A DNA stretch of 64,000 nt, taken from Chamaecyparis obtusa (Eukaryota > Streptophyta > Pinopsida > Cupressales > Cupressaceae). The DNA lies in contig BSBK01002798.1 of NCBI GenBank assembly GCA_027943335.1, positions 62,001-126,000 of the forward strand. The letters run 5' to 3'. Below are positions 11,399 to 23,559 of the stretch, one piece after another (position 1 is the stretch's first letter; each line of letters begins with the position of its first letter). The notes beneath the pieces were generated by a model. The model saw nothing but the letters and a program-made list of their open reading frames with translations, was not told where the DNA came from and ran no database searches. The translations under genes were made by a program, and so were the position numbers.

Positions 11399-12107
11399 TT
11401 GTTGCAGGACTGAGCAAAATGAGTTGGATGAGTCATTAATGAGTTAGTATAGTTGTCAATGATGTCAACTTGTTGTTGTTGTCATTAGTGAATATTTCAT
11501 GTATTCAGTATATTTCTCTGCACATTCTTCATATTGTGAATCTATTGTTGAGATTTTAGTATGTTGTTGGGTACTGCTTGGAAATGTTGGATTCAAGATT
11601 TTGTGGTTTGGAAAAAAATATAGTGAAATGGGCATTTGTTTGAGTATGGTTGTGATTGACAATGGTTTTTGCAAGAAATGCATCCTTCACATTTATTTGA
11701 ATGATAATTTTTGGTGGCACGCTTTTGGAAATGAGTATTTAATGTCCTTAGCTTCATTCATTTCAGTTGGCATGAGATCTTTGGCTTCAGAGACTTGGTT
11801 TCAAAGTTTGTTGGTGTTTCTACTCTAGGTTTGACTGACCTCAGAGTGTTTACACTTCAATTATTTATCTCAGTGTATGCAAGATGGAATGTAACTTGTA
11901 TCTAGCGATATTTTTGGTCCCAACTATGACATGTTGTGGTCCACTTCTCATTCCTCCCCATCGCAAGAATGTTTAGTGCCAACCCAATTCAAATTGTATT
12001 TAGCTACTTGTTTGGCCAACAATGGGAGACTTTGCAAACAAAGGATTGATATAAATGAAGGACAAATCATTGTGTCTAGAATGTGGCACATGCGTGTATT
12101 TGTGCTA
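11399..12107 (+). repeat. Partial Copia LTR in duplication copy 1
   Basis: Begins TGTTGCAGGACTGAGC and follows the first ~700 bp of the Copia LTR seen at 13,990 and 34,480. It stops inside the LTR at 'tgtgcta' and joins directly to a unit of the 115-bp array. It is therefore the truncated LTR half created by the tandem duplication, not a solo LTR. Open frames across it on either strand are not conserved in the other copies. Confidence 0.8.
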
Positions 12108-13989
12108 TAATGAACAAATAATATTTGTAATGGTATAAGATCAATGAACGCATCAGATTGCTCTGATGGTCGTGCTTCTCTATGCAAGATTGACAACTGT
12201 TGGATCAAACAATCAGCTCTTCACTTTCAAATAATAATAATATTTATAATGTTATACGAATGAACACATTAGATTGCTCTGATGGTCATGCTTCTCTATG
12301 CAAGATTGGTGATCATTGGATCAAACAACCAACTCTTCACTTTCAAGTAATAAACATCTTGAGCGTAAAAATATGATTTCTTTTGATTTAATAATTTATA
12401 TAATTTATAGAAAAATATGGTTCGAACTTATTTTAAATATTTAGTTGATTTAATGTATAATTTCATGAAAGATTTTTACAATCCATAGCACTTGTACTAA
12501 TGAAAGGCACAAATATCTATGTTTGAATGATCATGCTCATATAATTTAAATGTGACATGTTGTAGAGATATAAAAGATAAATGAATAGAATTTTAAAAAA
12601 ATAAAAATAAAATTGATATAATTTAATTGAAAATACTGACAAATTATGTAATATAATTTAAATGTTTAAAAATTAAGAGAAAAGAGTTAGTTAATTTTGA
12701 TGGTTGATAGAATTGTGTTTATTATTTTAGTCATTATATTTAAATCATAATCTAATAATCATTTATAATGTAGATGTATTGGAAAAATGATGACATTTGA
12801 ATGAGGTAGCTTTCAAAATTTATGCAAGGTCAAGTTTGCATCTATGATTTTGATTGCTTCAAAAATAAAAATGATTTTGATTCTATTGATGTGTTCCTAA
12901 ACTGATAGTCAACAAAAAATTGATAAGTGTGCAATAAATGTTTTCTTATATTAGTATCTACAAAATGCACATACACATTTTTTTTGGAATGAGCAAATGC
13001 AAGTCTTTAAGAAACTTGACAAGAGACTTATTAGGGGACTTATTATAGATCTTTGAGATGGATTAGGTAGTATTTTTTGTCAAAGGTGGGAATGTTTGGC
13101 GATGTTCTTGCAATTAAAATAATTGTTTGATAAGTTTGGTAAGAAATTATGAAATGTTGCTGAATTATAATTTACTTTGTAGGTTTACAAATTTTGACAA
13201 GTTGGTAGTTTATATGGCTCAAATCTATATATGAAATAGTATTAAATAGTGTCTATATAATTATTTTAAATTGTTTGTGTATTTTAGTTGATGTTTGAGA
13301 GTAAAAACATGGTGGTGTGAAACATTTGAGTGTTGTACAAGGACATGTCAACCTTGGTTTGGATAAAAGCACCATCATATCCCCTAACCTATCTATGTTA
13401 TCCTTTAATCTTGAATATCACATAAAATTTTCATTTTGCCATCAACATTACATAAAATAGGCTAAAAGTGTTCAATCTATCATAATTTCATCCTTGAAAA
13501 AAATTAATAAAAAAAGTTACAAAACCTTGGTATTGTTGCAAAAAGTAAAATGTTCTCCAATAAATTAATGCAATTTTACACTACAGACAACGTTGTTATG
13601 TTGTTTGAATACAACAAAATACATAAGTACATTAAAGTTTTCTAAATAAATTCCAAAGAACAACTAAAATTATAGACTCAAACATATATTCTTATTGTTC
13701 ACAAAATTTATCAAGGGTATTCAAAAGGAGGGTTGATATTAAGGTCAATGAAGTACTCTAGTGTGCTTGAAGATTGTTTACTAATATATAAGTAAACTCT
13801 TGAACTATGGAGAGTGATACTTAAAGAGAGAGGGAGACACAGTTTGTGTGTTTAATATCTAAGTGGATGTGGGAGCACAAATAAGGACCTCAATCAAATT
13901 ATTTGTTATAAGGAAAAGAGAAAACATGCAAAACATAAAGGAAATGCAATGCATAACTAGTTTAATGAACTACATAAAAATAACTTTCT
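12108..13989 (+). repeat. Large tandem duplication, copy 2 (array end plus flank)
   Basis: Two units of the 115-bp array (12,120-12,345), then the non-coding flank that duplicates 8,216-9,407 and 11,005-11,398. At about 13,592 it keeps the empty site for half-LINE copy A. It ends at the start of the Copia 5' LTR. No genes. Confidence 0.85.
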
Positions 13990-14931
13990 TGTTGAAAAAT
14001 GAAGAAAAATGAGTTGGATGAGTGATTGATGAGTTAGTATGGTTGTCATTGATGTCAACTTGTTGTCATCAATGATTGTTTCCTGTATTCAGTATATTTC
14101 TCCAAATATTCTTCATATTGTGAATCTGTTGCTGAGATTCTGGTATGTTGTTAGGTATTGCTTGGAGATGTTGGATTCAATATTTTGTGCTTTGGAACAA
14201 AGTATATTGAAATTGGCATTTGTTTGAGTATGGTTGTGACTAACAGTGGTTTTTGCGAGAAATGCATCCTTCACATTTATTTGCATGATAATTTTTGGTG
14301 GCACGCTTTTGGAAATGAGTATTTAATGTCCTTAGCTTCATTCATTTCAATTGGCACGAGATCTTTGGCTTCATAGACTTGGTTTCAAAGTTCGTTGGTG
14401 TTTCTACTCTAGGTGTGGCTGACATCGAGTGTTTACACTTCAATTATTTGTCTTAGTGTATGCAAGATGGAATGTAACATGTATAGTGATATTTTTGGTC
14501 CCAACTACGACATGTTGTGGTCCACTTCCCATTCCTCCCCATCATAGGAATGTTTAGTAATGACCTAATTCAAATTGTATTCAGCTACTTGCATGGCCAA
14601 CAATGTGATACTTTGCAAACAAAGGATTGATATAAATAAAGGACAAATCATTGTGGCTAGCATGTGGCACATGTGTGTATTTGTGCTAATGTTGTACAAG
14701 TATGTGTATCTGTGATGAGGATATATAAAAGAGGATTTGTCTCCCTGATTGCATGAATTGATTATAGAGTATGGTGCAGAGTAGTGTGAACTTCAAAGTG
14801 TTAGTTACCGGAAGCAATGAGTTGAATGTATCTATAGATCTTTTGTTGGTGTTGATGTTGTATAGAAGTGGTGGATATATTCTCTCTTATTCTTCTTCAT
14901 CTGGGAAGTGATCCCTCAAGTAGTGAGCCTT
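13990..14931 (+). repeat. Copia 5' LTR, first part
   Basis: Starts TGTTG and aligns with the 3' LTR (34,480-35,400) and with the truncated LTR at 11,399-12,107. Shared landmarks are 'gagttggatgagtgattga', 'catcctt/catgcttcacatt' and 'gtttacacttcaattattt'. Interrupted by the Gypsy element at 14,932; the final ~250 bp lie at 19,428-19,680. Confidence 0.85.
14722..14730 (+). promoter_or_regulatory. TATA-like box in the Copia LTR
   Basis: TATATAAAA lies about 730 bp into the LTR, and the 3' LTR has a related TATAAAAAG at about 35,218. Its position inside the LTR fits the U3 promoter of this family. Activity is not shown. Confidence 0.45.
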
Positions 14932-15867
14932 TTGTAATGTCCACAATATTATTACATAATTTAATTAAACTAATTGGTTAAGTGGTCCCAAAATTAAATA
15001 ATATCATACCGACTACTTTAATTAATTAATTATAATAATAAAATAAAAAGTAATAAAATAGTAAATAATAAGCCATGTCGGCCTATGGTAACCTTCTGCA
15101 ATATTCTTAGAGGCCTTTATAAGGAGGTGGTTGGCATTGTAGGAGGGCATCGTAGAGTTATCACTTTATTTGTATTTTTAATTCCAATTGGACTTGATTG
15201 TTTGGTGTGTTGTTTTCAGAGGTGCACGATCCTCCCGAGTCTAGCAATCATAATTTTGATGGGAGTCACTCCTCACCCTATTCTACATGTTGGTCCAAAT
15301 TTGTGAAGTCTTTAATTGAAGAAAAATTTGATGTAACCTAGATATATATTTACAATAAAAGAATACCAACTCTCTATTCTTGACAATTTATTCTAGTTGA
15401 GGTTGTGTGCTTATGCTTTCTGATTTATTAATTTATCTACGCAAGTACGTACATCACCCTAATAATATACACAAACATTTTTTATCGTATGGAAGTAGGA
15501 GTTTTAGTACCATATGAATCTTCATTTGTCATATGGGTATGTGAGCATTATAGTGGGTGTTAAATGTTAGTTGTACGATTGTAAGAGATAAAGTAACACA
15601 CGGGGGTGAGGAGTGCAAGTGTTGTAAAGTGGTATTGAAGGTCATACACGTGTTCCAAGTCATACAGGATAAATGAAAAATGTGTCAGTGACATACAGGT
15701 GCATCTAAGTGTATAGGTGAAGCATGAAAAGATCATATGAAGGGAAGCCTTCATTGTACAGGGTGACTGGTTATATAGAGGTGAGCCAAGAATCATATGG
15801 GAGGTGTGAGGCAAATCCGCGTGGTTAAATCTTGTTGTCCTATGTCAAGTTGGTGGGAACATTATAA
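14932..15867 (+). repeat. Gypsy 5' LTR
   Basis: 936 bp. Its last ~620 bp match the 3' LTR, for example 'ctcaccctattctac', 'ttgatgtaacctagatatat' and 'ttattctagttgaggttgtg'. It is followed immediately by the primer-binding site. Confidence 0.85.
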
Positions 15868-15879
15868 TGGTATCAGAGC
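15868..15879 (+). promoter_or_regulatory. Gypsy primer-binding site
   Basis: TGGTATCAGAGC, complementary to the 3' end of plant initiator-Met tRNA, directly downstream of the 5' LTR. Confidence 0.85.
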
Positions 15880-15887
15880 TGGTGATT

Positions 15888-16620
15888 CTGCTAGCATGCT
15901 GGGAAACATTGAATGTGGACAAGGAGATTCCAATCATAGAGCCAGATGGGGGAGTCAAGCATGGAGATGATGACATTTTTACGAGAGTTAACAAGAGGAC
16001 AACAACATCTTAGTGATATTTTGGCAAAAGGACTACAAAAAATTGGTGAAACACTTTGAATTTTGGCAGAAGGAAGGACAAATAGAAATGGAAATAATTT
16101 TGTCAATGAGAGGCCCCATACAACATGTTCCCATACATGCCCATTAATACTGACATTTCCTCAAAGGATTGTACAATGCAAAGAACAATAGTATACCTTC
16201 TTGGAGATGCAAGATCACTTGAGAAAAGATTGGTTCAATGCTAGATTTGGAGTAGAACTACCCTTCAAAGACTATGTAGAATTGCATATGAGATATTCTA
16301 AGAATTGTAGCCATCACAATAATCACATCAAGTGGAAGATTGACAAGCTAAAACTATCTACTTTTGATAGGTCCACAAAGACATTAGCAAGAGCATGGGT
16401 ATAAAAAGCAGATACCTACTTCCAACTCAATTTGATGCTTGAAGACAAAACAATCAAATTTGTAGCTCTACACTTAGAGGGAGTTTCTCACAAATGGTGG
16501 CACCATGGGATGGTTACCCTCGATCATGACCAAGTCACTTCATATGCTAATTTCATAGAGAGACTCATTCATTTATTTGATGGGAAGGATCCAAAACTCA
16601 CCTGAAGGAGTTGGCACAAC
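15888..16620 (+). pseudogene. Gypsy gag remnant
   Basis: Retrotransposon gag-type sequence. The frame 16,201-16,404 (LRKDWFNARFGVELPF, WKIDKLKLSTFDRSTKTLARAW) runs in frame past one TAA into KADTYFQLN, KFVALHLEGVSHKWW and FIERLIHLFDGKDP. The motif order, a W-x-W-rich core with 'a..yf.l...H.eG.a..WW', is typical of the gag domain in plant Gypsy elements. A stop and frame changes show decay. It begins after the primer-binding site; the exact start is unclear. Confidence 0.7.
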
Positions 16621-17159
16621 TAAGATAGACCGAACTGGTGGACAATTACATCTCAAACTTTCAGAGACTATGAGTGTTGGTTGCAAACATTTATGAGATA
16701 AGACTTGTATTATTATTCATGGACATATTGATGGAACCCCTTTAGGGTTGGGTAAAAGGTTTCAACCCCAAAACACTCACAACAACAATCAAGAAGGCAC
16801 ATGACATGGCTACCTCATCTTCTTCTTATAGGAATTACACACATGAAAAAACACCACTCACACATAAGGAAAATGGTAAAAACTTATTCCTAAAGAAGCC
16901 ATCACTGGACACAAGGCCATGAGACAAGAGCTTAGGAGAAGGAAACTTTGTTTCATGTGAAAGGAACCTTGGGAACCGAGTGACTGATGCCTTGGTAAGG
17001 GAAAGATCCATTACATTGAGGTGGTGTCTCACAATAAGGAAGAAAATGAAGAATTTAATGTACAATAAGAAGAGACAAAGAAGAAACTAAATAAGAAACT
17101 AATAGCATAGAGAAGATTGCCAATTTTTTGAGAAGGAGGTGCACCATTGCCTCACTATC

Positions 17160-17575
17160 TGGGGCTTTGAGGTGTAGTTTATTTTAAATCTGAGGCACAC
17201 TCGAGTGGAAACAAGTGGTAATCATTCTTAATAGCGAAGCCACACTCAATTTCACTTATTCATCACTTGTCACTAGGAGGGGTTTCCATATGATTGAACA
17301 TAAAGGATTTAAAGTCAAGGTGGTGGGAGAAAAATTACTATCATGTACTCATTTGGTCCCGTAGTTGAGCATTACAATGGGGAACTACATAGTGATAGAT
17401 GATTTCTTTGTGGTTGATTTGGATGATACGAAAGTCATATTGGGCATTCAATGGATGGAGACTCTCAACCAATATATACAAAGTTTCAAGAGGATGGAGT
17501 TCTCACTCAAGGTGGATGGAAAGAAGGTGGTGTTGAGGGGAATGTCTAATGGGTCCCAAGGGAGATCTCACTGAA
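17160..17575 (+). pseudogene. Gypsy aspartic protease region remnant
   Basis: Lies between gag and reverse transcriptase, where the protease belongs. The open piece 17,365-17,574 contains DDFFVVDLDDTKVILGIQWM and SLKVDGKKVVLRG, typical of the retropepsin-RT linker (ILG.qWl.tL). The catalytic D-[ST]-G lies in the decayed part upstream and I could not place it with confidence. Confidence 0.6.
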
Positions 17576-17690
17576 GAAAATGGAAGAAAATTTTAGACAT
17601 GATGAAGTCATTTTGGCATCATAATGTTTGGTTTCAACCAAATCTTTGAGTGGAGAAAAAACATACTACCATAATAATGAGCTTTAGACA

Positions 17691-18300
17691 GTGTTGGGAA
17701 AACACAATTTGGTCTTCACAGACATTCCACAAGATATACCCCCGCATAGAGGTTATGAGCACACGATTGAGTTGGAGGGAGCCAAGCTAGTCATCACTAA
17801 TCCCTATCACCATCCCAAGAAGTTCAAGGAAGAGATAGAGAAAACAATCCAAGAACTCCTTGACAAAGGTTGGATCAAACCTAGTTCCAGTCCCTTTACA
17901 TCTTCAGTAGTTTTTGTGAAGAAGAAGGATAGAACTCTCAGGATGTGCACTAATTACCAAGCATTGAACAAGAAGAAAATTAAGAACATATACCTCATCC
18001 AAAGATCGATGAGTTGTTGGATGAACTACACAAAGAAGTTTACTTCTCCAAGATCAATCTTTGTTCTGTATATCACCAGATCCCCATGAAGGAATGTGAT
18101 GTACAGAAGACAACATTTCATTACCACTACAAATACTATGAGTTCTTAGTCATGTCATTTGGATTGACCAATTCTCTGACCACTTTCTAGTCTTGCGTGA
18201 ACCACATCTTCAAGAGGCAGTTGCATAAGTTTTTTTTGGTGTTCTTTGATGACATACTTATTTACAACAAGACATGGGATGAGCATTTGAGGTGTTAGGG
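17691..18300 (+). pseudogene. Gypsy reverse transcriptase remnant
   Basis: Reverse transcriptase of the Ty3/Gypsy type. The open piece 17,691-18,089 has the pre-RT motif FTDIPQDIPPHRGYEHTIEL, then WIKPSSSPFTSSVVFVKKKD and RMCTNYQALN. A frame shift follows, then [23 protein letters not shown] and the catalytic box FFDDILIYN (about 18,245; the usual YxDD with Phe replacing Tyr and both Asp kept). A stop interrupts [11 protein letters not shown]. Non-functional. Confidence 0.85.
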
Positions 18301-18309
18301 ATTATAGAG

Positions 18310-18745
18310 TCATAGCCATTATTTTCAAAGAGGTTTGAGTTTGAGTTTTGGATGACCAAGATCTTATACTTGAGACATGTCATCAGTTCTCGAGGGGTTT
18401 AGGTGAATCAAGAGAATATTCAGTCCATTCTTGATTGGCCCACGCCTAGGACACTCACAGATTTGTGTGGGTTCTTTGGACTATGTAGTTACTACAAGAA
18501 GTTTGTGAAATATTTTTCATAGCTCAGGGATCCATTGACAGATCTCATGAAGATGGGAGCATTTCATTAGGATGAGGAGGCACAAGAAGCTTTTGATAGG
18601 CTAAAGGAAGTCATGAGTACGTGTCCAGTTCTAGCATGACTAGACTTCACTAAACCCTTTATCCTTGAGTGTGATGTGCCAAGAGAGGGCATTATTACAG
18701 TCTTGATGCAAGACCGTCATCCCATTATTTTGGAGAGTCAAACGC
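18310..18745 (+). pseudogene. Gypsy RNase H, truncated
   Basis: Connection and RNase H start: ILDWPTPRTLTDLCGFFGL, YYKKFVKYFS, LRDPLTDLMK, EEAQEAFDRLKEVMSTCPVL and FTKPFILECD (first RNase H aspartate region), with several in-frame stops. The coding similarity ends near 18,745, and LTR sequence begins within about 30 bp, so the rest of RNase H and the integrase were lost by deletion. Confidence 0.75.
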
Positions 18746-18774
18746 TCTTAGGAGTCAAATGATTGTATTTGATC

Positions 18775-19422
18775 TATGATGTAATCACATTTTTGTGGGA
18801 GTCATTCCTCACCCTATTCTACCTATTGGTCCAAATTTGTGAAGACTTCAGTTGAAGACAAATTTGATGCAACCTAGATATATCTTATAATCAAATAGTA
18901 CCAACTCTTTATTCTTGGAGATTTATTCTAGTTGAGGTTGTGTGTTTGTGCTCTATGATTTATTAATTTATTTGTGCAAGCATGTACATCAACCTAATAG
19001 TATACATAAATAGTATTTGCCATATGAAAATAGGGGTCTTAGTATCGTATGAGTCTTTGATTTTCATATAGGTATGTGAGAACTGTAGTGGGTGGTAAGT
19101 GTTGTTTGTACAGTTGTGAGGGATAAAGTAATGCATAAAGGTGATGAGGGTAAGTGTTGTATGGTGGTATTAAAGTTCGTATGGGTGTTGGAATTGAAGG
19201 TCGTATGGTGCCAAGTTGTACGAGATAAATGAAAAGGTGTCAATGATAGACGAGTACATCTAAGTGTACGATTGAAGGGTGAAGAGATCATAAGGAGGGA
19301 ATACTTCACTATACATGGTGATTGGATGTATGGACATGATACTAGAACTATATGGGAGGTGAGAGGCAAAGCCATACGTGCCAATGTTGATGTCTTGTGT
19401 CAAGTTGGCGGGACTATTACAA
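18775..19422 (+). repeat. Gypsy 3' LTR, 5'-truncated
   Basis: Aligns with 15,240-15,867 of the 5' LTR; its first ~300 bp are missing. Ends GGACTATTACAA, followed by the CCCTT target duplicate and the resumed Copia LTR. Confidence 0.8.
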
Positions 19423-19427
19423 CCCTT

Positions 19428-19680
19428 CTTCGTAAAAACCACCTTAACCAGTTTCACCCTAGCATGTGTTCATATATTTGAGAATAATCTTATATGTGGT
19501 TTTATCCTTAACAAGGTTTTCCTCATAAATCTGGTGTTTCATGTGTTTGATGGTTGTTGTGTTTTCCATGCTTATATGTTTCTATAATTAAATATTAAAT
19601 TATAGTCGATGGAACTGATTAAAGGTCTTATTTTTTTTGGACAATTGATTCACCCCCCCTTCAATTGTCTTGCATATTCA
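19428..19680 (+). repeat. Copia 5' LTR, second part, with PBS-like site after it
   Basis: Matches 35,418-35,566 of the 3' LTR ('acatgtgttcacatatttgagaataatctt') and extends further to ...GCATATTCA. A degenerate primer-binding site, TTGGTAGCAAAGTTGTGGTT, follows at about 19,685, close to TTGGTATCAGAGC. Confidence 0.8.
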
Positions 19681-19739
19681 ATAATTGGTAGCAAAGTTGT
19701 GGTTCCTTGGAGAAGAGTTTAACAGTTCAAGAGATCTTG

Positions 19740-20717
19740 ATGGTGCACAAACTAACACTCCCTACTTTTGATGGATCTGACTATGCATATTATAAAGTAT
19801 AGATACGAAGATATTTGGTATGTCTCAATTACAAGACTTGAAAGGTTGTGGAAAGCCAATATATGAAATTGAAAAATGGACCGAGTACTCAATTTGAGAT
19901 TGAAGGGTATGAAAACAATGAAAGGGAAAGGTATGTAATTTTTAAAACTCTAACTAAAACTAAATTTACAAATGTTGTATCTTTGGAAATTGCTCATGAT
20001 GTTTGGGAAAAGTTGAAAAGCACCAATGAAGGAAGTAATATGGTCAAACAAGCTAAAATGTAGAATGTGAAGGCCAAGTATGAAAGTCTACAGATGGAAG
20101 AATAAGAAACTATAACAACCTACTTGGAGAAGATTGATGATATGGTAAATGAAATCAGAACTCTTGGAAATACTCTAGAGGAAGATGATGTGGTGCAAAA
20201 GGTACTCAGAATCCTCACTAAAGCTTATAGCTCTAAAGTCTCTTCTATTTAGGAAACTCATAATTTGAATAAATATTTTAGAGAGAAGATGTATGGATAT
20301 TTTCTTAATTCTAATATGAGATAATTTGGTACTACTGACACAAGAACAAAAATTGTGTTCAAGGCTACCAAATCTACAAAGGAAGATGAATATAATAAAG
20401 AATATTTTGATGAGATCGAGGTAAAATTTGTAATAAAAATGAAGAAAGAAACTGAGAAATACAAAGGTAAGATACCCTTCAAATTATTTCACTATGGAAA
20501 AATAGGTCATTATGCTTCTAGGCATTTTCAAAGAATTGCAGAACAAAACAACAAGGAAAGTTCAATAGGAAAGTTTATTATGTTAGAGAAGATGTTAGTA
20601 TTTATGATGATGAATATGTTATGAAGAAGATGATCAATGCTTATTTTTATCAATTAAAGAAGAATCTCATCCTACTCATCTTGTTAATACTTTGGAAGTA
20701 GATACTAAGGTTATAGA
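19740..20717 (+). pseudogene. Copia gag remnant
   Basis: Copia nucleocapsid-type protein. Start ATG 19,740, with the N-terminal motif LPTFDGSDYAYYK shared by plant Copia gag. The open piece 19,848-20,063 (IAHDVWEKLKSTNEGSN) and following sequence YLEKIDDMVNEIRTLG match the UBN2/gag core. A zinc-knuckle remnant near 20,480 reads FKLFHYGKIGHYASRHF, where all three cysteines of CxxCxxxGHxxxxC are replaced. At least four in-frame stops. The reading frame is cut at 20,718 by an insertion and resumes in protease at 21,615. Confidence 0.8.
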
Positions 20718-21614
20718 TGTAATCACCAAAAAGTGGATAGGATCATTCATATGAGTAATCATGGCAAAACCAAGGCAAAATCAAGGCATTTGAATCGAAA
20801 CAAGCATTTAGCCAATGAAAATTCAAATCAAGCTTTAATTCAATTTAATTAAAAATCAAAGCCATAAATTCAAGTTAAATCGATCAAATCATGACAAATC
20901 AAATCAATGTGAAATTAATCTAATTAATTGTATAGTTCAATTTAAATCAAATCAACCCATTCAAGGGGTGCACATGGCTAAACAAATTAATTAAATTCAA
21001 TTAATTAAGTCCTATTTTCTCTCAACACCACATGGGAGGAAAAAGCCTCAACCAATAGGATTTAAGGAAAGAGCTCACATGGATCAAGCCAAAATGAATC
21101 TCAATCACTCAATTGGAAAGAACATCTTGTCTTCTTGTCCCAAGCTTTGAGGACACAATATTTAAATTGTCTCCAAAGGGTGGAACCAAGGACTCAACCC
21201 CAACCTAACCTTGATCAAATCCAACTACACCCCCTACCCTTGCCAAAATCTATAAAAGCAAGGCCTAAATCACTCATAACTCATCCACAAATATGAGAGT
21301 AGCATCAAACCTCTTGCAAATTAGAGCTAAAAAGACAAATATAGAAGTTAATTAAGCATTTCAATTTGAAATTGAACATTTTAGCTTGCTTTATCATTTA
21401 TTCTCATTCTAGGACTGTCATCAATGGAGGCTTGTTGAGGGCTTCATCATTAACATCCCTAGCTAGAGATCCATAGAGTGCTTAATTGCTCTTTATTTGT
21501 TAAAATAGATCTTCCTTTGTGGTAATTTAGTTATTTTATTCAATTATTTGCAATACTAACCCTATGAAGGTACAAATTCTAGTACACAATAGATATTATG
21601 AATTTTGTCTTACA
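20718..21614 (+). mobile_element. Probable solo LTR between Copia gag and protease
   Basis: A 0.9-kb non-coding insert with ends TGTAATCACC and GTCTTACA (TGTAA/TTACA inverted termini, TG...CA). Removing it restores a continuous Copia frame (...VIDV T, stop, NKDEWLIDSG). A TATA-like TCTATAAAAGC lies at about 21,248. The TSD is ambiguous: GTAA occurs on both sides but shifts the ends by 5 bp. No partner LTR is in the window, so the family is unknown. Confidence 0.6.
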
Positions 21615-21861
21615 CGTAACGTGAAACAAAGATGAATGGCTCATTGATAGTGGGTGTTTTAATCATATGACTAGTGATAAAAGTAAGCTTGTAAAACTTC
21701 AAAAAATGGAGGATTTGTTACGTTTGGAGGCGATCTAAGAGGTAGAATAGTTGGAATTGGTTCTATCAGTTTTGATGGGAAGCACAATACTGACAATGTT
21801 TGTTATGTTAAGGGCTTAAATCATAATCTCTTGAGAGTTGGACAATGTGTGAGAATGGATA
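21615..21861 (+). pseudogene. Copia protease remnant
   Basis: Aspartic protease start, DEWLIDSGCFNHMT (about 21,630; catalytic D-S-G present), then KYFVT/ISFDG-type sequence and VKGLNHNLLRVGQCVRMD, typical of the Copia protease to pre-integrase junction (kgLk.NLlSvgQl). The frame breaks once near 21,715. It is interrupted after GGATA (21,857-21,861) and continues as pre-integrase at 31,451. Confidence 0.78.
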
Positions 21862-23266
21862 TATACAATAGGAAAAATGGGAGAGAAATGCAACATATAA
21901 TGTCCTAAGTGAATTACTTCTCCATTTTATTGAGTGCACATTAGAAAGGAAAAATATCCCTAGTAGGCTCAAGAGGTGATTCAAGCACTAATTGGGAATA
22001 AGATATGTCCTTAGGAGATGTAATATTTAAAATGAAAATGATTAAGTGGTTAAATAGATCCAATAAAGAAGTCACTAAAAAGTTGGTAAAAATAGGTTGA
22101 TACAAATTGATGAGTTGAAAATGATGAAAACAAAAATTAGAAGATGAAATGCACCTATTCCAGAAATTTCAACTAAAAATGGTAGTGATAGGTCAAAACT
22201 CGACGTGTTCCTGGGGGTAGGGTGAAAGTGGCGATGTGTTCCTGACACTTTCAGTTGAAATTTTTACAGAACCTACAACTGTTCCTATACTGCCTAGATC
22301 TAAATTCATGGATTCATAGTGTGATCCGGCACACAAAAAAATGGGGAAAATGTTGAGAAAAGGGGTTTTCCTTGGTCGATCCCTTGTTTAGGAATCAACC
22401 TCGAAATATGATAGAAATTGCATAAAGGGAATAATGTAAAAAATTAAAATTGTTGATTTACCTTGCATAAACACTCAAGAAAGGATGTAGAAAATGCTCA
22501 AATCCATCAAGATGCTTGAATGTACTTGGAATCCAAAAAGTTGACCTTGGAATGTGATGTAAGATCAAGAATGCCCTCACAAATGCATGGATCTATGATT
22601 GCCACTCCTAGATCTAGAATGTAGATATGTTTGATAACCACTTGCAAAGAAGGAGAGAAGGAAGAATGGATGAATGAATCTTTTTTTCTTGATTGAAAAT
22701 TCCTCTACTTGGTCAACATGGGAGAGAAACTTGCATCAATTGGAGAATATTTCCTTTGACTTGATAGATCTTGAGGAAATGGAAACTTGAAGATCTTGAA
22801 TTGGATACTTGCCTTCAAATCTTGAATCCAAATCCTCAATTGTTGTTAGTTGCTTGCACTTTGTTGATAGATAGCTTTCACTTCATTGATTCATTAATTG
22901 ATTCTTGATTCTTACCAAATAAGGGGAGAGGAGGTCACTTTATACTTTAATCCCTCAATTCGTGATTCAAATTTGATCTAGGCCAACCACAATAAAAACC
23001 CTCAGATAAAGACCTCAACACAAGGCTCCAGGGAAAATTTGGGCCCAAAACCTAAGACAGGACATTGTCAATGTGTCCCAAGCAAAATAGACTAAAAATT
23101 CACAGATAAATCAAGGAGAGAGACTAGGTGCAGGAAAAGAAAAGACAGGTCACTAGAATCAAGCATAATGGATACTCAAACCTTGAAATCACCAAAATGG
23201 GGCCTAATTGGTCCTAAAGCATCCAATTGTGGGTGTCAATTTTTTAGGACTATACATTTATCTCAC
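21862..23266 (-). repeat. 3' LTR of the gag-protease element
   Basis: Aligns along its whole length with 27,940-31,450 outside that copy's two insertions ('cttgcataaacactc / cttgcatatcctc', 'cactttgttgatagatagctt', 'gggcccaaaacct'). No coding content. Confidence 0.85.
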
Positions 23267-23559
23267 ACTTTATTGGGAGTATGAGACAAACTCATGCTTG
23301 TGGTAAAGTAGATCAATGCATAAGAACAATATTACCAAGGTCAAGGAGACAAAGAAACATCAAGCCCCCAAGTGACTTAAGTCTTCATCAAATCTGAAAC
23401 CAAGATAAGAGAGGTGTCACTCAAAAGAGAGGAAAAAGACAAGGAGAAAGGAGTGTGATCACTAGCCTAGTAAGAAATTGTCTTACTATGGATCACATAA
23501 AGGAAGAGCTGCAAAAGATGGCGTTGAAAGGTCTAGAAAGTTGTGTTATGCTAGTCAAC

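Larger units (their letters stand above)
14932..19422 (+). mobile_element. Ty3/Gypsy retrotransposon, internally deleted, inside the Copia LTR
   Basis: LTR element with ends TTGTAATGTCC...GGACTATTACAA. Flanking pentamers GCCTT (14,927-14,931) and CCCTT (19,423-19,427) are a TSD with one mismatch, and the Copia LTR continues on both sides. Order: 5' LTR 14,932-15,867, PBS TGGTATCAGAGC at 15,868-15,879 (initiator-Met tRNA type), gag, protease, reverse transcriptase, start of RNase H, then directly a 5'-shortened 3' LTR. Most of RNase H, all of integrase and the first ~300 bp of the 3' LTR are deleted. Confidence 0.88.

Noticed and set aside
11399..12107. Independent solo LTR of the Copia family
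   Set aside because: Its right end is cut inside the LTR at a tandem-duplication breakpoint and its left flank equals that of the real 5' LTR.
20355..20624. Intact zinc-knuckle protein in Copia gag
   Set aside because: The cysteines of the CCHC motif are replaced and several stops precede it.
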